Part shown: positions 13,201-28,200 of the stretch, in pieces
Position numbering within the stretch: position 1 is the first letter of the stretch
How the letters are laid out: every line of letters begins with the position of its first letter
Assembly (NCBI GenBank): GCA_900239685.1
Contig: OENT01000173.1
Span: 62,001 to 126,000, forward strand
Direction: 5' to 3'
DNA from: Rotaria macrura
Taxonomy: Eukaryota > Rotifera > Eurotatoria > Philodinida > Philodinidae
Length of the DNA: 64,000 nt
Made by a program: the position numbers and the translations under genes
The notes under the pieces: model-generated
What the model was told of the DNA's origin: nothing
What the model saw: only the letters and a program-made list of their open reading frames with translations
The model's database searches: none

Positions 13201-16200
13201 TAATTATTTTAAAATATTCAACAGAAATAACTTACTTGTCATTATCGAGTATAGTTCCTTCAGATTCGTTTAATACTTTAAGCAAATCGTCTTCTAAATG
13301 TCGTAATTTTGCTGCAAATTCTCCTTGTAATTTCATTAGATCAGATCGTTTTGCATCGATATCAGGACGTTCCGATCGTAAGATTTTATATAAACATTGC
13401 GATTGTAAACTCGATCGCGTTACTGTAAAATTAACAAATGTTACACGTGAACATATGTCAGGTCCAAAGTCGGCCTTAACATTAGGAAATGAAAAATATG
13501 ACCAATGAAAATAGACACTTCTCTATTTTAAAAACTTACATCTGCATCACGTGTAAATAGAAACATGCGAAATGTTGGTGAAAAATCAATATCTTTATCA
13601 CTGATTGTAATAAGTACACGTCCAGCTGTTCGTCGAAGATCACGATTAAGAACAGGATTGATTAATGGATCGAAATTTTCAGCATCGTGTACGAAGAGTG
13701 TTGTACCAAAACGAAGTGCACTTTCTAATTGTTTACGGAAGTTCCGATCCATAAAACTACAAAGAAGATTAAAGTATTTACATGGAAACAGTATGGTTTC
13801 ATAGAACATGTATCGACGGTAGGCAAAATAGAAACTATCCAGAGAATATTGATTCATTTCACATAGGAATAAACGAATTGTCAGATATGCTATTTAATAG
13901 CAAAAGGATTTTAGTATCGATAATGTATTTATATTCAAACCATTTGAAAACAAACGATTAACTGCGTCCTAGCAATGCTCATGATCGTTCGATTCAAAAG
14001 TAATATACGTATATGTGTATTAATGAACATTCACATATTTTTATGCTGTAGAATAATTCTTACAAAATATTGATAGTACCAAGAATGTTCAATATTGGGC
14101 ACAATCATTTTTCGAATTATAATCTATAGAGAGTAGTCAATCATGAATTGAGCATACAAAAAAAAGAGGATTCCATGAGTAATGTAAAATAATTGTGATG
14201 ATCTATAAGAAATTCTCAACAAGACTTGATTGAGAAGGATTGTGCAATAAATGAAAAATGAACCACTTAGTCATCAGCTATTATCAGTTATGATGACTGT
14301 TCTTTGTCAAAATAACATAGAAGTAAATCTTTTGTCTTTATTCAATGATGCAAATAATGTATCATACATTTCGATCATTGAAATTTCCAGACAAAAAAAA
14401 TACTGAAAAATGACACTCTGTACTATGATGCTCCTCGTCAAGGTCAACTTGAATGAGGTCATTTCATTTTTACTTTAATATTTTAAAAGTTCCAATGTAT
14501 TAGTATGCAGATAGGTTAGGAGTGGACGATGTAAATCTTTTCGTGTTTTATCATGTTCTTGCAATATCTTCTCTTGAACATGAATTACCTTGTTTGAACA
14601 ATACTTTTTTCTTGATATTCTCGAATAAGAAATTCAAAAGCTTGTCCACTTGGATCAATAATTAGTGGATAACGAGTAAAACGTTTTAGCATGACAGCAT
14701 TTTCTCGACATAGATCATCACTTGGTAACATATTTGTTTCCCATCGAAGTCTTTCATCGGCACTGGATACATACTAAACAAATATAAATGAAATTTCGCA
14801 TGATTCCAATGAAAGAAAAATATTATCTATCAACGAACAGCAATTAGTAGCAGTGCTCAACGGAACGCACACTCACTATGATCATAGAAAGTCACAAGAT
14901 TTGTTTTTGAGAAATTGTTTTAGATACGTATCTTATTAGCCAGGGAGACAATTGAAATCTGTGACGTATCATCTTCTTTCACTCACTGATACTAATATGA
15001 CATCGAGTATCGTTCCAATCAAATAAATCTTACTTCGACACGAGCCAAATCATGTTTATATGGTATTTTAGCTTTATTGAAATGATTTTGCCATTGTTGA
15101 AAAAGTATTTGTCTTGTCATTTGATCGAAATAACCTGTATAAGCTAAAAATGTTGAAATTAAAAATCCATCACCAATCAATGTTGCCAATTGTGTTTGAT
15201 AATTTTCACTCGTTGTTTCCCAACGCATTTTTTCCAAACTTAAATTTTTTATTAATGCAATCGATCGTTCGACTTTAGATTCCACATGTGATAGATCAAT
15301 TTTAATGGCTTGTGCAGCCGATATTAAGTCAGCATATTCTGTTTTATATTGTGCAATACTTGTTTCAAGTGTTGCAATTAAGTCATTTGTCTTTTGCATA
15401 TCACTAACTTTTTGTGCGGCTTCATTTTCTAAACTTTTCAATTCGTTTCGTAATGGTTCAACTTTACCTAACATATCAGCATATGTTAATTGTGCTGTTG
15501 CCCATTTAACCAATGGACCACAGGCAACCGATGCACGATTTACTTTATCATACGAATAATCTGGATTATTAATATATTTTGTTTTCATTTTATGTGCAAT
15601 AGCCGAACTAGATTTAAAAGTATTCTTCACGATGAGCATTAGTAATTTAGTAAAAGAAATCTTACGTAATATCATCAGTATTGAAATTGACAATCGTTGA
15701 AATGAAATTTTCTCGCATTATTATACTACGAATAGATTTCCAATCGGTTGTTTCTTCGCCGAGTAAGAGACATATAGATTCAAGGGTCAATTTAACACCT
15801 TGTGGTGGATTGTTTAAATTTTTTATTTCAACTAAATTTTGTTTTTTTATGGATTTCACAGCTAAAAGAAAAATATAAGTATTTTTTAAAATTCATATAT
15901 TTCAATACAACTGAAATAAAAGAAAAATCTGATTTCTACCAAAGAATGAGAAGTTGAAAAATGTATTATAAACGAACCGAATCACTCTTTCGAATTTCTA
16001 CAGAGTAATTCTGGAAAATTTTCATTTCGAAACTACTGTAAATAGATATTGTATTCCTATAAAAAGCAATGCATCGAAAAATTATTTCTTCGAGTTTAAT
16101 CTTGCTCAGAATTTAACGATCGATACATCTCATGCTCAAGAGTCTCTGTCGATTTATTCGAGATTTTTGTTTTGCATGATTAGAAACAAATTGACTGAAA

Positions 16201-19200
16201 TCAATATATAGTAACCTTGTTGAGCTTCTTGAACAGCTGGTTCAACTTTATCTAAATCTTCCATAACGGTTTTACGTTTTTCAACTATTTGTTCTTGTTG
16301 TTTCTAAGCAAAAAATCAAATGCAAAGGCTTGTATGAATGTCTATCGAATAGAACTTATGCTAGAATACGTACAGTTAAAACCACTTGTAGTTCTTGTGA
16401 ACTAATACGTTTTTTTTCAGCTTCTTGTTGATCATGAACCATCTGTTTTAATTTCATATTAGCTTCTTCGTTTTTATCATTCAACTCTTTTCGTTTATGT
16501 GCTAATGATGTTTGTAATTGTTCAACTTGAACAACTGTTTCATGAATTTTTTCGAGACCCACCATTAAATGTTGACGTGTTTCTTCGATTTCGGTTCGTT
16601 TCTCTGCTGTTATTTTAATCTAAATGTGCAAAGAATTTAGAAGTCAACAAGAAGGTTCTTGATAAAGAAACGTATATCTTTACAAAATGTTGAATGGCAT
16701 CCAAGAAATGACTTGGAGTTATCACTATTGTTTTATTGGTCGAACCTTTCTTACGTAATGTATCATTTAATTTATGTAATGATTGATGAACAAATACAAA
16801 TGCATTCGTAATTACATCACGAAAATTTGGTTCCATTGGCAAACTAGCAACTAGACGTGTTAAACCTTTCGGAGCAACATACTGAAACAGAAAATATATT
16901 ACTAGTTTTAGAATTAAAGGTAAAGAGAAAATAATAAAACACGTTACATCCACTTTTTGCATAACTACATTTCGAGTTAATTCACTGGCAACATGATAAT
17001 ATGCATCTAACGACCAATCACCGAGCCAATCAAGTACACAACGATTAAATAAAGCCGGTGATGTTGATGCTCGATCACGTAAACCATTAGCACTTGGATT
17101 CATGGTGAAAACAACATGCAGATTTCTCATGACCTTCAAAAGAAAAATACAAATCAACTATATCATAGAATCTTGTAAAATCCAATTTAAATGGTTTTTA
17201 ATTTTGGACAATAATTGAAGAGGGTCTTGTAGATTTTCGTTGATAATCTGGTTCTTATGGTTATCTGTTCAATATCCTAGTGCTTTGTCGAATTCATTTC
17301 ATTTTTAAACAATATTTATGAGCAGCATGTCAAATAAGTGTTAACTACAGTTCTACGAATTCATGTGGCAAGATAGCTAAATGTTTAAGATTTAGAATAG
17401 ACCGTAGTTGTTGTTGCATTTGGACTAGCAAGATAATGAGTACTGCTCACGAACGTATTAAACATCGTCAAGCTATGTGAATGCTCAATGCTATCTCATT
17501 CTATCTTATAGTATAACGGTTCTATTTTATGAACACACAGACCGATAAGCATTATGAAAAACACCGAAAAAGTTTTTTTTTCGTCATAGAATTTCCGTGC
17601 ATTAAGGACAATCAACAAGGTCAATTAGAGCCCGGAGCAAGACTCGAGTATGACTTTTGGCTTGTCTGAAGTCATTGTAAAATTCTTACAATACAACATA
17701 ATCAATATAATCTTACTTGTATAGTAAACCATTTATACAATTCATCATTGGAATCTAACATAAGACCTTGCCTTTGTGCACCTTCTTTGCATAAAGTTAA
17801 TAATGCTGAATATTCATCCCCTTCGAATAGACCTGGTACTTCACCATTAGCCAATAAAGTATTCATTCGTTCCAGAAAACTACTATCCATTACATTCGAT
17901 TCATCAAGAAGAAAAACAATTTTGTCTCCTTTACAACCGGAACGACGTAGTAACTGACGTAAATCATCATCGAAATCTGCGGCTGTATATTTATTGTGAA
18001 CCTGTACAGGCGAAATGCAGATTATAAATCAAAATTATTATATAATTTATTTTTATTTTACTTTTAATTGAACGAAATTGATTTGATTGAGCCATGCAAC
18101 GAATCGACATAGAGTTGCTTTGCCTGTGCCTGATAAACCAATCAGTAACAGATGACCTTGTGGTTGCCGAAATACTCGATCGATGCGTAATACTTGATCA
18201 AGTACTTGATTAAATAGTACTAATTGAACGCCGACTTCTTCTTCATAGTAAGTCTTTAAGGCAAAAAAAAAGATCACGATTGGAAACGAATCGAACTCAT
18301 ACGAAAATAAGTAAAGTCTTACTTTCAATCGTTCGTGAATGTAATGTCGTAATTCATCTTCTTCAATTGATGCATAGTGTCCAGCAAGCCAATCACTGAA
18401 TAGAATCGGTCGTTTTAGTGCAACATTCATATTAACATTGGCAAAATGTCTTGCAGCTGTATCATCAATTGCTTTTTCTGTCCATTGACGTTCATGATCA
18501 TAGATCAATCTAAAATTTCAACATGAAAACTCGCCATGTTTAGATATAATTTATTGAAATTTTGCTAACAAACCGATCATGAAACAAACGTAAAGCTTCG
18601 TGAGCCCACAATCGAACCAATTCTTCTGCACTTAAATCTTGTATATGACGAATAGCTTCGTTTATACCTCGAACCTAAAGATAGAAAATATTCTCTTCTT
18701 CAACTATAAAACTCCTTTCAAGATACCCATCGAGTCATTTCTCTTGGTGAATAAACATAATGTGGTTGTTGATCAACTGTAAATTGTTCCTAAATCGATA
18801 TTATTATCTCAGAAAAAAGAAGCAATAGAAAGGTCAAACTAACTTGTGTCATGAGAAAGAATTCTACCATAGCATTTGTCAGTGAATCACCGTATGATTT
18901 AATGTTCTGAAATTTCTTTAGCATCGCCCGATTGAATGTACCATAGATTTGTTTCAATGATATTTCACCTGGATAATCGACATAGATCAATGGACAATGA
19001 CGTAAAAATCTTTGAAGAAAACAGAACACATTCTATGAAAAACTGAAATATAATGTAATGTTAGTAGTCTACCTGTGTGATAGTGGTTTTCGTCCTGGAT
19101 CAGTCGGTGGATTACAAGCACCAACAAATTGAATTCTTTCCAAATGTATCCATGTATGATCTGATGTACGATAGAATCCTCCATGTTCAATACATTGTCG

Positions 19201-22200
19201 CAAAAATGCAATGACTCGTTGTGTTCCATATTTATCTTCATCAGGTAAATTGATTTCGTCACAAAATACAATGATCCATTTGCCCAATTGACTTGGAGCA
19301 AGAACAACACCAGATGTGGCTGTCTTTTTATATTCACAATAGTGTGCAAATGTTTTTAGAATTAATTCTGGTGTTGTGGCACAAGAAAAGTTTAACCCGA
19401 CGACTTCACATGTTGGCAATGAACGAAGTGCACTGAAGAGGGTCATCGTTTTACCACTTAATAAAATAGAAGAAGTTACATTTTAAAAACAGTATACAAT
19501 CGCTTTTCTTTTCTACCTTCCAGGTGGACCACAGAGAAGAAGAGGTTTATGTTCATTAAGCCATGTATAGAGAAGAGTTTCATGTCGGATCGTATCTATA
19601 GTTGGTATGACTAGATCACTTGCATCAACTTTACTTCCTTCAAGTTCAATTGATGGAACTTTTAATAGCCATGATTCCCATTCACCTTCAGAATTAACCT
19701 TGTAATTGAAGAGAAAAATGATTTTCTATGTAAATTCCAAATAATAATAATTATTACTTCATAATCAATAATTGGTAAACTTTTATCTGCTGGTGACGAT
19801 ATGTTATGATTTTTGATTGTATTCATAATAAAATCACCTAACTGCTGTCGATATTTTAATTTACCATCGCCTGAAAATGACCAAATCATGGAAATAATTA
19901 GTGATTTGATAAGATATTGTTCTATTTGTTTTTCGGTCAATGGTACTGTTCGATCACTAGAAAATAGTTGTCGTTTAACAATCGTTCGTATAACATGATT
20001 GAGCATCGAAAAGAGTGTTTGTAAACATCTACACTGTAAAAAGTCCATAATATGTACTTGTTTCTCTTCGGCATATGTTAATGTATCAAGAATCAATCCA
20101 TTTTCTTTTTCACAATATGGTGCTAATAAATCAGCTAAATGATTTTGCGTTTCCAAGATATTTGTTTTGTTTTCTTCAGATGATTGCATGATATTATCTT
20201 TACTATTTGGATCATCTTGATTGATAATATCAAAAGCAGATTCTTGTCGAATACGATTCAAATAGTACTGAAGTAACATAGCTGAAGTAACTGTTTGTTG
20301 ATTAAACCAAACCATGCCTGTACGAGAAACTGTAGCTAATGTTGCATGACGTAAATCTTGAACTTCAAACATCTGAACAGCAAAACAATAAACAACCGTG
20401 CAAATAAGGAAATTAAAAACTTACAACTCGAACATTGGCTGGCAAAGCAAGACGTTCACCATTCGGTAGTGTTAATAATTTATTATCATCAAGAACTGAA
20501 TTTAAATTTTCAACCCATTCAGGATCAACATCACCGTCAAATATAATCCATTGCCGTTTAGTTAATTCACCACGTACATTATCAATTATTTTACGTAGAA
20601 TATGTGTAAATAGGCCATCAGTCCATTCTCCTATAGAGTAACGAAAAAAATATCTATATAATCAAATTTTTGTTCTTGAAATGAATTATTTTACGTGTAT
20701 TTTGATCCATATAACCATAAAGATCATCCTTGGATATTGCTTTTGGATCGATAATATGTGCTTGACCATCAGAATTTTCAATTCGATTCAATGCACTTAA
20801 TAGGACGCGCCATGCCATAGTTTTTCCTATTCAAAGAAAGTAGTTCAATTCATAAGTGAAACATATGATTTAACTATTTTCATCTGAAATCATTTGTCAT
20901 CTTCTCTTCAAAGTTATAATCTGAAATTGCATATTATGTTTCGCAAAAACATTAGAGAACATAACGCTAAAACGCTCTGTTAACTTTCACCTAGATCAAT
21001 TGTTAGCGGCTACAATAGGAGTTTTCCCAACTTAAAAAATTAGCGTAACCATGTGTCTCCCAAACGCAATTCACTTTATTGAAGCTTTAGATTTTCAAGC
21101 TCAGGAATTCATCTATCGAGTAATCTCTAATATTTCAAATGAAAATCATTCAGAAATATTTAAAAGCTTTCGTATCGTCTAAAGTGCTGTTCTAGTCGAC
21201 TCAGGATACGATAAATCTATTCTTAGAAGTTGAATCTATCTGCGTGCTTTGTTGCCATCAAGATTTTCTCTATTGGATCTCGTAACTATGGTATAAATAT
21301 GAAACGGTTTGTTTATGGATTCAATTTTGCTGTACTTTCTAAACATATCATGACCAAAATCATAGAATCAGATGCTGCGAACCTGAACAGAAATAACCGT
21401 GTCACTTATATTAGAAAGTTTTTAGTATGATCGATAAATTGTGGAAAGAAGGAAAAATCACTGTCGACATTGTCTATTACTCTAAGGAGACTTTTCTATT
21501 ACTATCTAATGAGAGAAAAAGATCTATTGATTGATAAGAAAATTTTAATCGTGCAAAAATAGAACATACCACAACTAGTTGGTCCAACAAGCATTAAACC
21601 ATGATTGAGATTCGTTATTTGATACAGTTGTAGAACTTTTTCAATCCATAATTGATCACACACAAGATACATTTGGTTAGCAACATTCTCGATTTCTTCT
21701 CGAAGACGAGTCATTGATGGTCGATTATAGGATGCATTGGGAAATACATCATATAATAAACTATTTAATAAAACTAAATCATCGGCAACCAGACGTGGTA
21801 CGAAACTATCCATAATTGCTTGTATAACAATCTAAATACAAATAGGAACATCATCTTTTTTCTCTTCTTCGTATCTCAACTAAATTATTCACTTCTTGTT
21901 CATCATCGTTGCGAATATCATTTTTAATTCTTTCACGTTTTATATTTCCAGCCATAACAAGAACACTTTTCAATGAACGTAAACCAAAATCATAATGAGA
22001 TTGATTAGATAATTGTTCACTCAATAGTGTAAATAGAGGAACAATTTTCTTCGATAAAATCTCAGCTTGACGAAAACCTTGAGAATAAAGCATGACTTGT
22101 GCAATAAGAACTTTATCGGGTACAGTCATAGCCAAACTACGAAAGAGCATCTTTAGATTATCTGGTAAATTCGAACGACCAGCATAACCCGGATTCATAG

Positions 22201-25200
22201 TAATAAATATTGCCATATTCGAATTCACTGTTACACTTTTACCAACAAGTTCAATTTTTAATGTACCTGATTTATGTTTAGACGAAAGGAAGAAATTTAC
22301 TTTGATGCGAAAATCAAATGAAACAATTTTTACTTTTATTCGACGCCGATTGCTGGCGAAGTGCTTCTTGAATTGTTTGAATTTGTTGTGATACAGCCGA
22401 TAACATACGTTCTTCTAAACGATTAAATTCATCAAAACATCCCCATGCACCAACTTGACATAAACCAACAAATATACGACCCATAGCTTGAAAATCAAAT
22501 GCTTCATCACAATTGAATACAAGTACAAATCGACCAAGAGCATTGCCAAGTGCTTTGACTGACTCGGTTTTTCCAGTACCTATGAGAAAATCAACGCGTC
22601 ATACTCAACAAAATATTCTTTGATTGAATCTATCGAACTGTCAACAAATCTGATCAAGTTCATATATGAAAATATTAGTCCTGACTGATTCTATTCATTA
22701 CATACCAGCAGGTCCAAATGGTGAACCACCGAATTTGGCGTGAAGAGCCTGTGTCATCGTCAGGAAACATCGATCTGTTAATGGTGTTTGAACAAGACGA
22801 TCTTGTAAACCTATTCGAATAGAATAATTTCGTTTTCTATTATAAAATACAGATTATTCTTCTACGAACCGAGATATTCAAAACCATAATGAAATTCTGC
22901 ATTGGCCATTCGAAATTTCAATTGTTCAAGGACATTTTCATTGTTCGGTTCAAAATATAAACGCATTTGAGCAAGCCATTCGAAATTAGTTGGTGAATCA
23001 ATTTTTTTATCAATTAATGCTCGAGTAACATCTCGTTTATGAACATGTTCAATAATCTATTTGTTTTATGTTCGTGTAAAAAAAATCTTCAAGACAATAT
23101 ACAAAACAACAATTCTACATACCAAATGTTCAAGTTTTCGTCGTCGTACAGTCGGCTGATCGGCAAGAACTAAATCTGCTAACATACCAAGTGTAGATTC
23201 GATCTGATGAAGTGCTGATTGTAAATCAATTTTTGTCTTATTGTGAAGTAGACATTCAATATTTTCTGACCATGATACTTGAAATGCGAGAACCACTAAT
23301 TGAGCCTAATTATTAGAAATGAAAAGCAGAATAGATTATTTTTCCTAGTATGCTATAGAACGTAGCCGACGTTATTCCCAATGAGTTTAGTAGTGTTTCC
23401 GTATCTGATTAGAAATATAGTGACCAATGTTAGAATGCTGCGCATTCTTTCAATTTTTATTGAGATACATTCAAGGATTGGCTATATATATATATATATA
23501 TATATAGTTTGCTTTAACCAAAGATTTGAGACGATAATATGGTTTGTTCATTTGTTTCAAAATCGATCATACCTGATATTGATCAAGCCATTCGATAAAT
23601 GCTTGTTTATCATCTAAATTTTGTTGAATTTGAAGTAATTGTGGAATTGATTGTGCAAGTAATTTTGCTAACGTTAAACTAATCTCTTTCTCAACTCTTG
23701 TCAACCAATCATTAATATTTGGATATTGTTTAATAGATATTGAATTGAAAAATTTCACTTGTTCACCTTCTTTCGATTGAACACCATCTATTAATGCTGC
23801 ATCATCATCGTTTATAATCAATGAATGAACACCGGCAAACATCTTTTTAAAATGTTTCTGTAAACGTACTAAATTATTTGAATTACCAATCATTTCTAAA
23901 AGATCTTCATCGCCAATAAAATAAAATCTAAATTATCAATAATATACACATGATTTCGTTTGTTTACGAATCTTCTATCAAAGGTACGACGTCTCACTAC
24001 ACACATCGAATCAAAATATTGGTCTTCGGTTTTAAATCTAGTTAGTTTCAATGACGTCAACAAATTAGAAATTAGTACAGAACGAAAAATGAAACTTTTC
24101 ACTATTAACCATTTGACACATCTACGAAAATTTAAATATAGTCAAATGTTTTTTAAGAAAGAAGTTCATGATATTCGACAGAACTTGATTTTATTAATAG
24201 AAGGATTGTCGAGATAGCTACTTCGAAAGCTACGCGAGCAAGTATGTGAATACTTGTGATAATCCGAGTTTATTGATCAATGTCGAAGTCTTCTGAGCTG
24301 ACCATCAAAGTTTAGTTGAAGCTTACTAGTTGTCTGATGCATTGTCACAAAAAAGTTGTAGATTGATTTATTTAAAAATCTTCATTGCATTGTTTTGTGA
24401 GTAACTCGTTTATTCTCAGATGGTGAATGGATATGCGCGAGAAGGTCTCAGCCCGTCACGTTCATCTGTATGTGTGTGTGTGTGTGTGTTAATTACTCAA
24501 CACATTTTATTTGTTTGTTTATAGACATTTAAAAAGATGTCTTACCGTGGAAAAGCTGCACGTTGTCGTTCAAGATATTCTCCAAGTGCTTTTTGTATTT
24601 TAGTTAATGATTCAGCTATTCGTTCAAGTAGCTTTTGAACATTCGGTATGGCAATAACATCAATAACTAATGGAGATTTTTCAACTTTTTTTAGCAAGCC
24701 AACAAATTCATTTGCAACACTTTGAAATTTTTGTGATTCATTCGGTAAGAGCTGTGCTATGTCAGTTGATGAAGTAAATATTCCTTCGAGATATACCCAA
24801 CGTCTTTGAACATCGATCCAAATATCGAATATATTTATGATGCGATTAAGTTTATCTTCCCAAGAGAGTGTTTCAGCTTCAAATGACTGTTGTAGTTTTT
24901 AAAACACGATGCATTTAAAAATCAATAGAAAAAAAAAAGAAACAAACTTAGTTCTTACTTTAAAGTATGGCGATAATTTCATACTTAATATATTGCTCAA
25001 GTTCTCTTTCGCTTTCGTAAATAAATCATCCCAACTTTTGATAACTTTGCATTTTTTCTGATAATCAATTAATTCTAATTGATAGACTTTCCATTGTTCA
25101 CTTATTTGTTTTAGAAATTCTTCGAGAGCCTTTTCACCTTGTGCATTCACCATAATCTCACGTAATAAATGTTCATTCTTTTTCAAATTATCTGCTTGAT

Positions 25201-28200
25201 CCCAAATGTCTCTTAATGTTAAATCTGACATATTATTCCATATGGATGTTAAATCAAGAATTTTAATCATATCTTTCCAATGACGTTCTTTTAATGCTTC
25301 AGATTTCAATTCATTAATAAAAGGTATCATCTACGTTTCATCGAAGTCAATGGAGAACAAAAGATATTTGAAAAATTTTCAAAATCGCAATAACACAAAC
25401 ATACTTTAAGATAATTTTCAATGTTATTTTTAACTGCATGATAGGAATGATAATTTTTCACTGATGGTACCATAGCTGTCATTAAGGAAAGTAACTCTTC
25501 GATGTTCGCTTTGAGCTTCTTAGGTTGAACAGTGATCCATTGAATATCTTTCAATTCTTCCAATCGATTGCAAACATCTTCAAGAGATTTCCAAACGTTA
25601 CGAATTTCATCGAGTTCAATAAGGTCAGACCGTAGACGTTTTTCCAAATGATCTACTTGTCCTATGAATATTTTTTCAATGAATCAAAAAATCGATTAAG
25701 GATAGACTACGATGATATTATATTCGATAAATAATTAGATGGCAAAGATGTAAGGATGCTTTTTTCATCAGAATTGAAAATACTTCAGGAATACTTCAGG
25801 TCATATAGTTATTTTACGATCTACATAGATTAGTCTTGGAATCAGAAACCGATAAGTTTTCGGTTGATTTCGAGAAAAATATTTGACTCTTAAAAATAAT
25901 CTTTACTCTATTCCTGCAATGTCTTCACCTGAGTAGAATATAGTTTTAAATAAAACATCTTTCATTCGAAAAGTTCTATTCGAATACTACTTTCACTCAC
26001 TAGTGGGAATTAAATCTATATACATAGAAGCTGATCAAGTTCGATTATTTAAGGAAACTCTACCAAAGTCCATGCCGATTTGTTTGCAAACAATCGATTT
26101 AGTAGGGTAGACTATAAATAGTTTTTACTCAAAGCTAAATTTGATACGAGACGGTAGTTGTGTAAATATCATTTCTAATTTTAAAAAAATACTTCAAATT
26201 TGTTAATTAATTCTTAATAGTTAGTATTATTGAGATTTTGATGTATATGAAATTTCAAACATTAATATTCGAAAAAGTTCATTCGTTTTCAACCAATCTC
26301 CGTATGAGTGAAAAATTCTTCCAAGTTAAGCTATTGTTCGCGTTTCCTGCTCAAACTATTCAGAATTTTGAGTTAAGCGAAGTAGGTCTCACTTAGAGAC
26401 GTTTCCTCGAAAATGAATCACTCAACACCTTTCGGAGTCAAGTACTATAATCAACGATTATGAATAAAGTTTGCTTTATCTTTTAATGTACATGATTGAA
26501 TGGTACATAGGTAGATGTATCAATCGACTAACTGCATTGCCATTATCATATATTTTATTGGCCGTAAGTCTTTATTTGTAATATCGGATGCTATAAGTTA
26601 AGAATCAAACTTTTTGTGATATATCCCTTTGTTGTTGACGAATAAAAGATTTCATTCATCGACTATCAACAGCGATATATAAAAGATCTATTAAATATTA
26701 GTGTTATCAACCTTTAGAAACAGATCTACATCTAGTAGGAATCTCTCAATAATTGATTTTCATTTGAAATAAAATTATATTAAGTCTTAACTTATAAAAA
26801 AAAACAACCTATGATTGAAATACAAAATCAATGATCACGACAATGTAATTTGTTTTTGTAACGTATTCACAAATCATCTTAGTTGATATGATACATGATT
26901 ATAGTCACTCACCTGGTTCCTGCATTTTAACACTTTGCTTAGCTTTATTAAGATTTGTTCGTTTTTCTAATTGTTCGTTAAGTTTCATTTCATACAGAAC
27001 TAATTGGCGAATAGCATCACGAGGTTTCAAATCACCCTGACGAAAGATCATTTTCAAATATACATAAATAATGTAAACTCATATATAGACATATATACAT
27101 ACGCCAATCGGTTTTTTCGTCGCCCAATCTTCAAGAAGTTCTTTTGTTTTTGTATCTATTGCTTGAACTTCGACGCGAACTTTTTCTTGAATTTTATCCA
27201 ACTAAAAACAAGTCATAATTCTCATACGATTTTGAAAAGTGAACATTCGACAAAATATGAAAAGAAAACAAACTTTGGTTTCGACGATTTGTTCTTTTCG
27301 TTTAAGAGTATCGTTCATTGAAATCCAAGAATTTTGAATTGTATCAATCGATGTCCAATTATCTGGAAATGAATAACGTTGTCGTTCAAGTAAACGTTGT
27401 GCTTCTAGTAATTGTTTCATTTTAATTTCATCATCCACTTGTGTTTGTCGTACAGTTTCAATTGTATCAATTAATTGCACACTATCATCAAGATTACCGG
27501 AATCGATCGATTTTGTTTCAAGATTATTTCGATACTAAAATATCAAACAAGAATATTTAAGAAAAGATTCTCTAAACATAAGAATTTCAATACTTCAGAA
27601 ATATTCGTATGAAAATCAGTTGAAACTGTTTGTATAATTTGACCAAATTTTCGCAGTAAATCTTGATGCCAATTGTCATATTTAACACCGATTTTCGATT
27701 GAATTTTAGAAAAATCAATAATTAATGGACCAAATGATTTATAAGTTTCTTGTGTATCAAGTGTTGTACGCGATTCTCTACAATGAGTCAAAAAGCAAGT
27801 ACAGTTCTATTTTCATTGAAAAGAACTCTGTAGATCTAAGTAAAATTTATTTTACGAAAAGATTTTATTCTTTCTGTTACTAGTGAAAATATTGCTGAAT
27901 TCAATACTTAACGGTAAATTGACATTTGTCCAGTATCTTTATAATCTGTACTAGTTATTCGCAGTCATGCTTTTTTTTCTGGAAAACATTCAATCTTAGA
28001 AACATCTTTTGGTTCTATGGATCGTATTATCTTTTCTCAGGCAGAACAATTATTTTATACAAGAACATACGAATTCGAATGGATGTTGTATAAACGTTGA
28101 AAATCGAATACTTGATCTATTTTCATATCTTAGATTGATTACAAATAATATTTCGAAAAATAATGAATAAGTTTTCAGCAATTTAGTTTCTTATAGAATG

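Noticed and set aside
13236..13804. Open frames on the plus strand across dynein exons 48 and 49
   Set aside because: They are antisense shadows of conserved dynein coding sequence.
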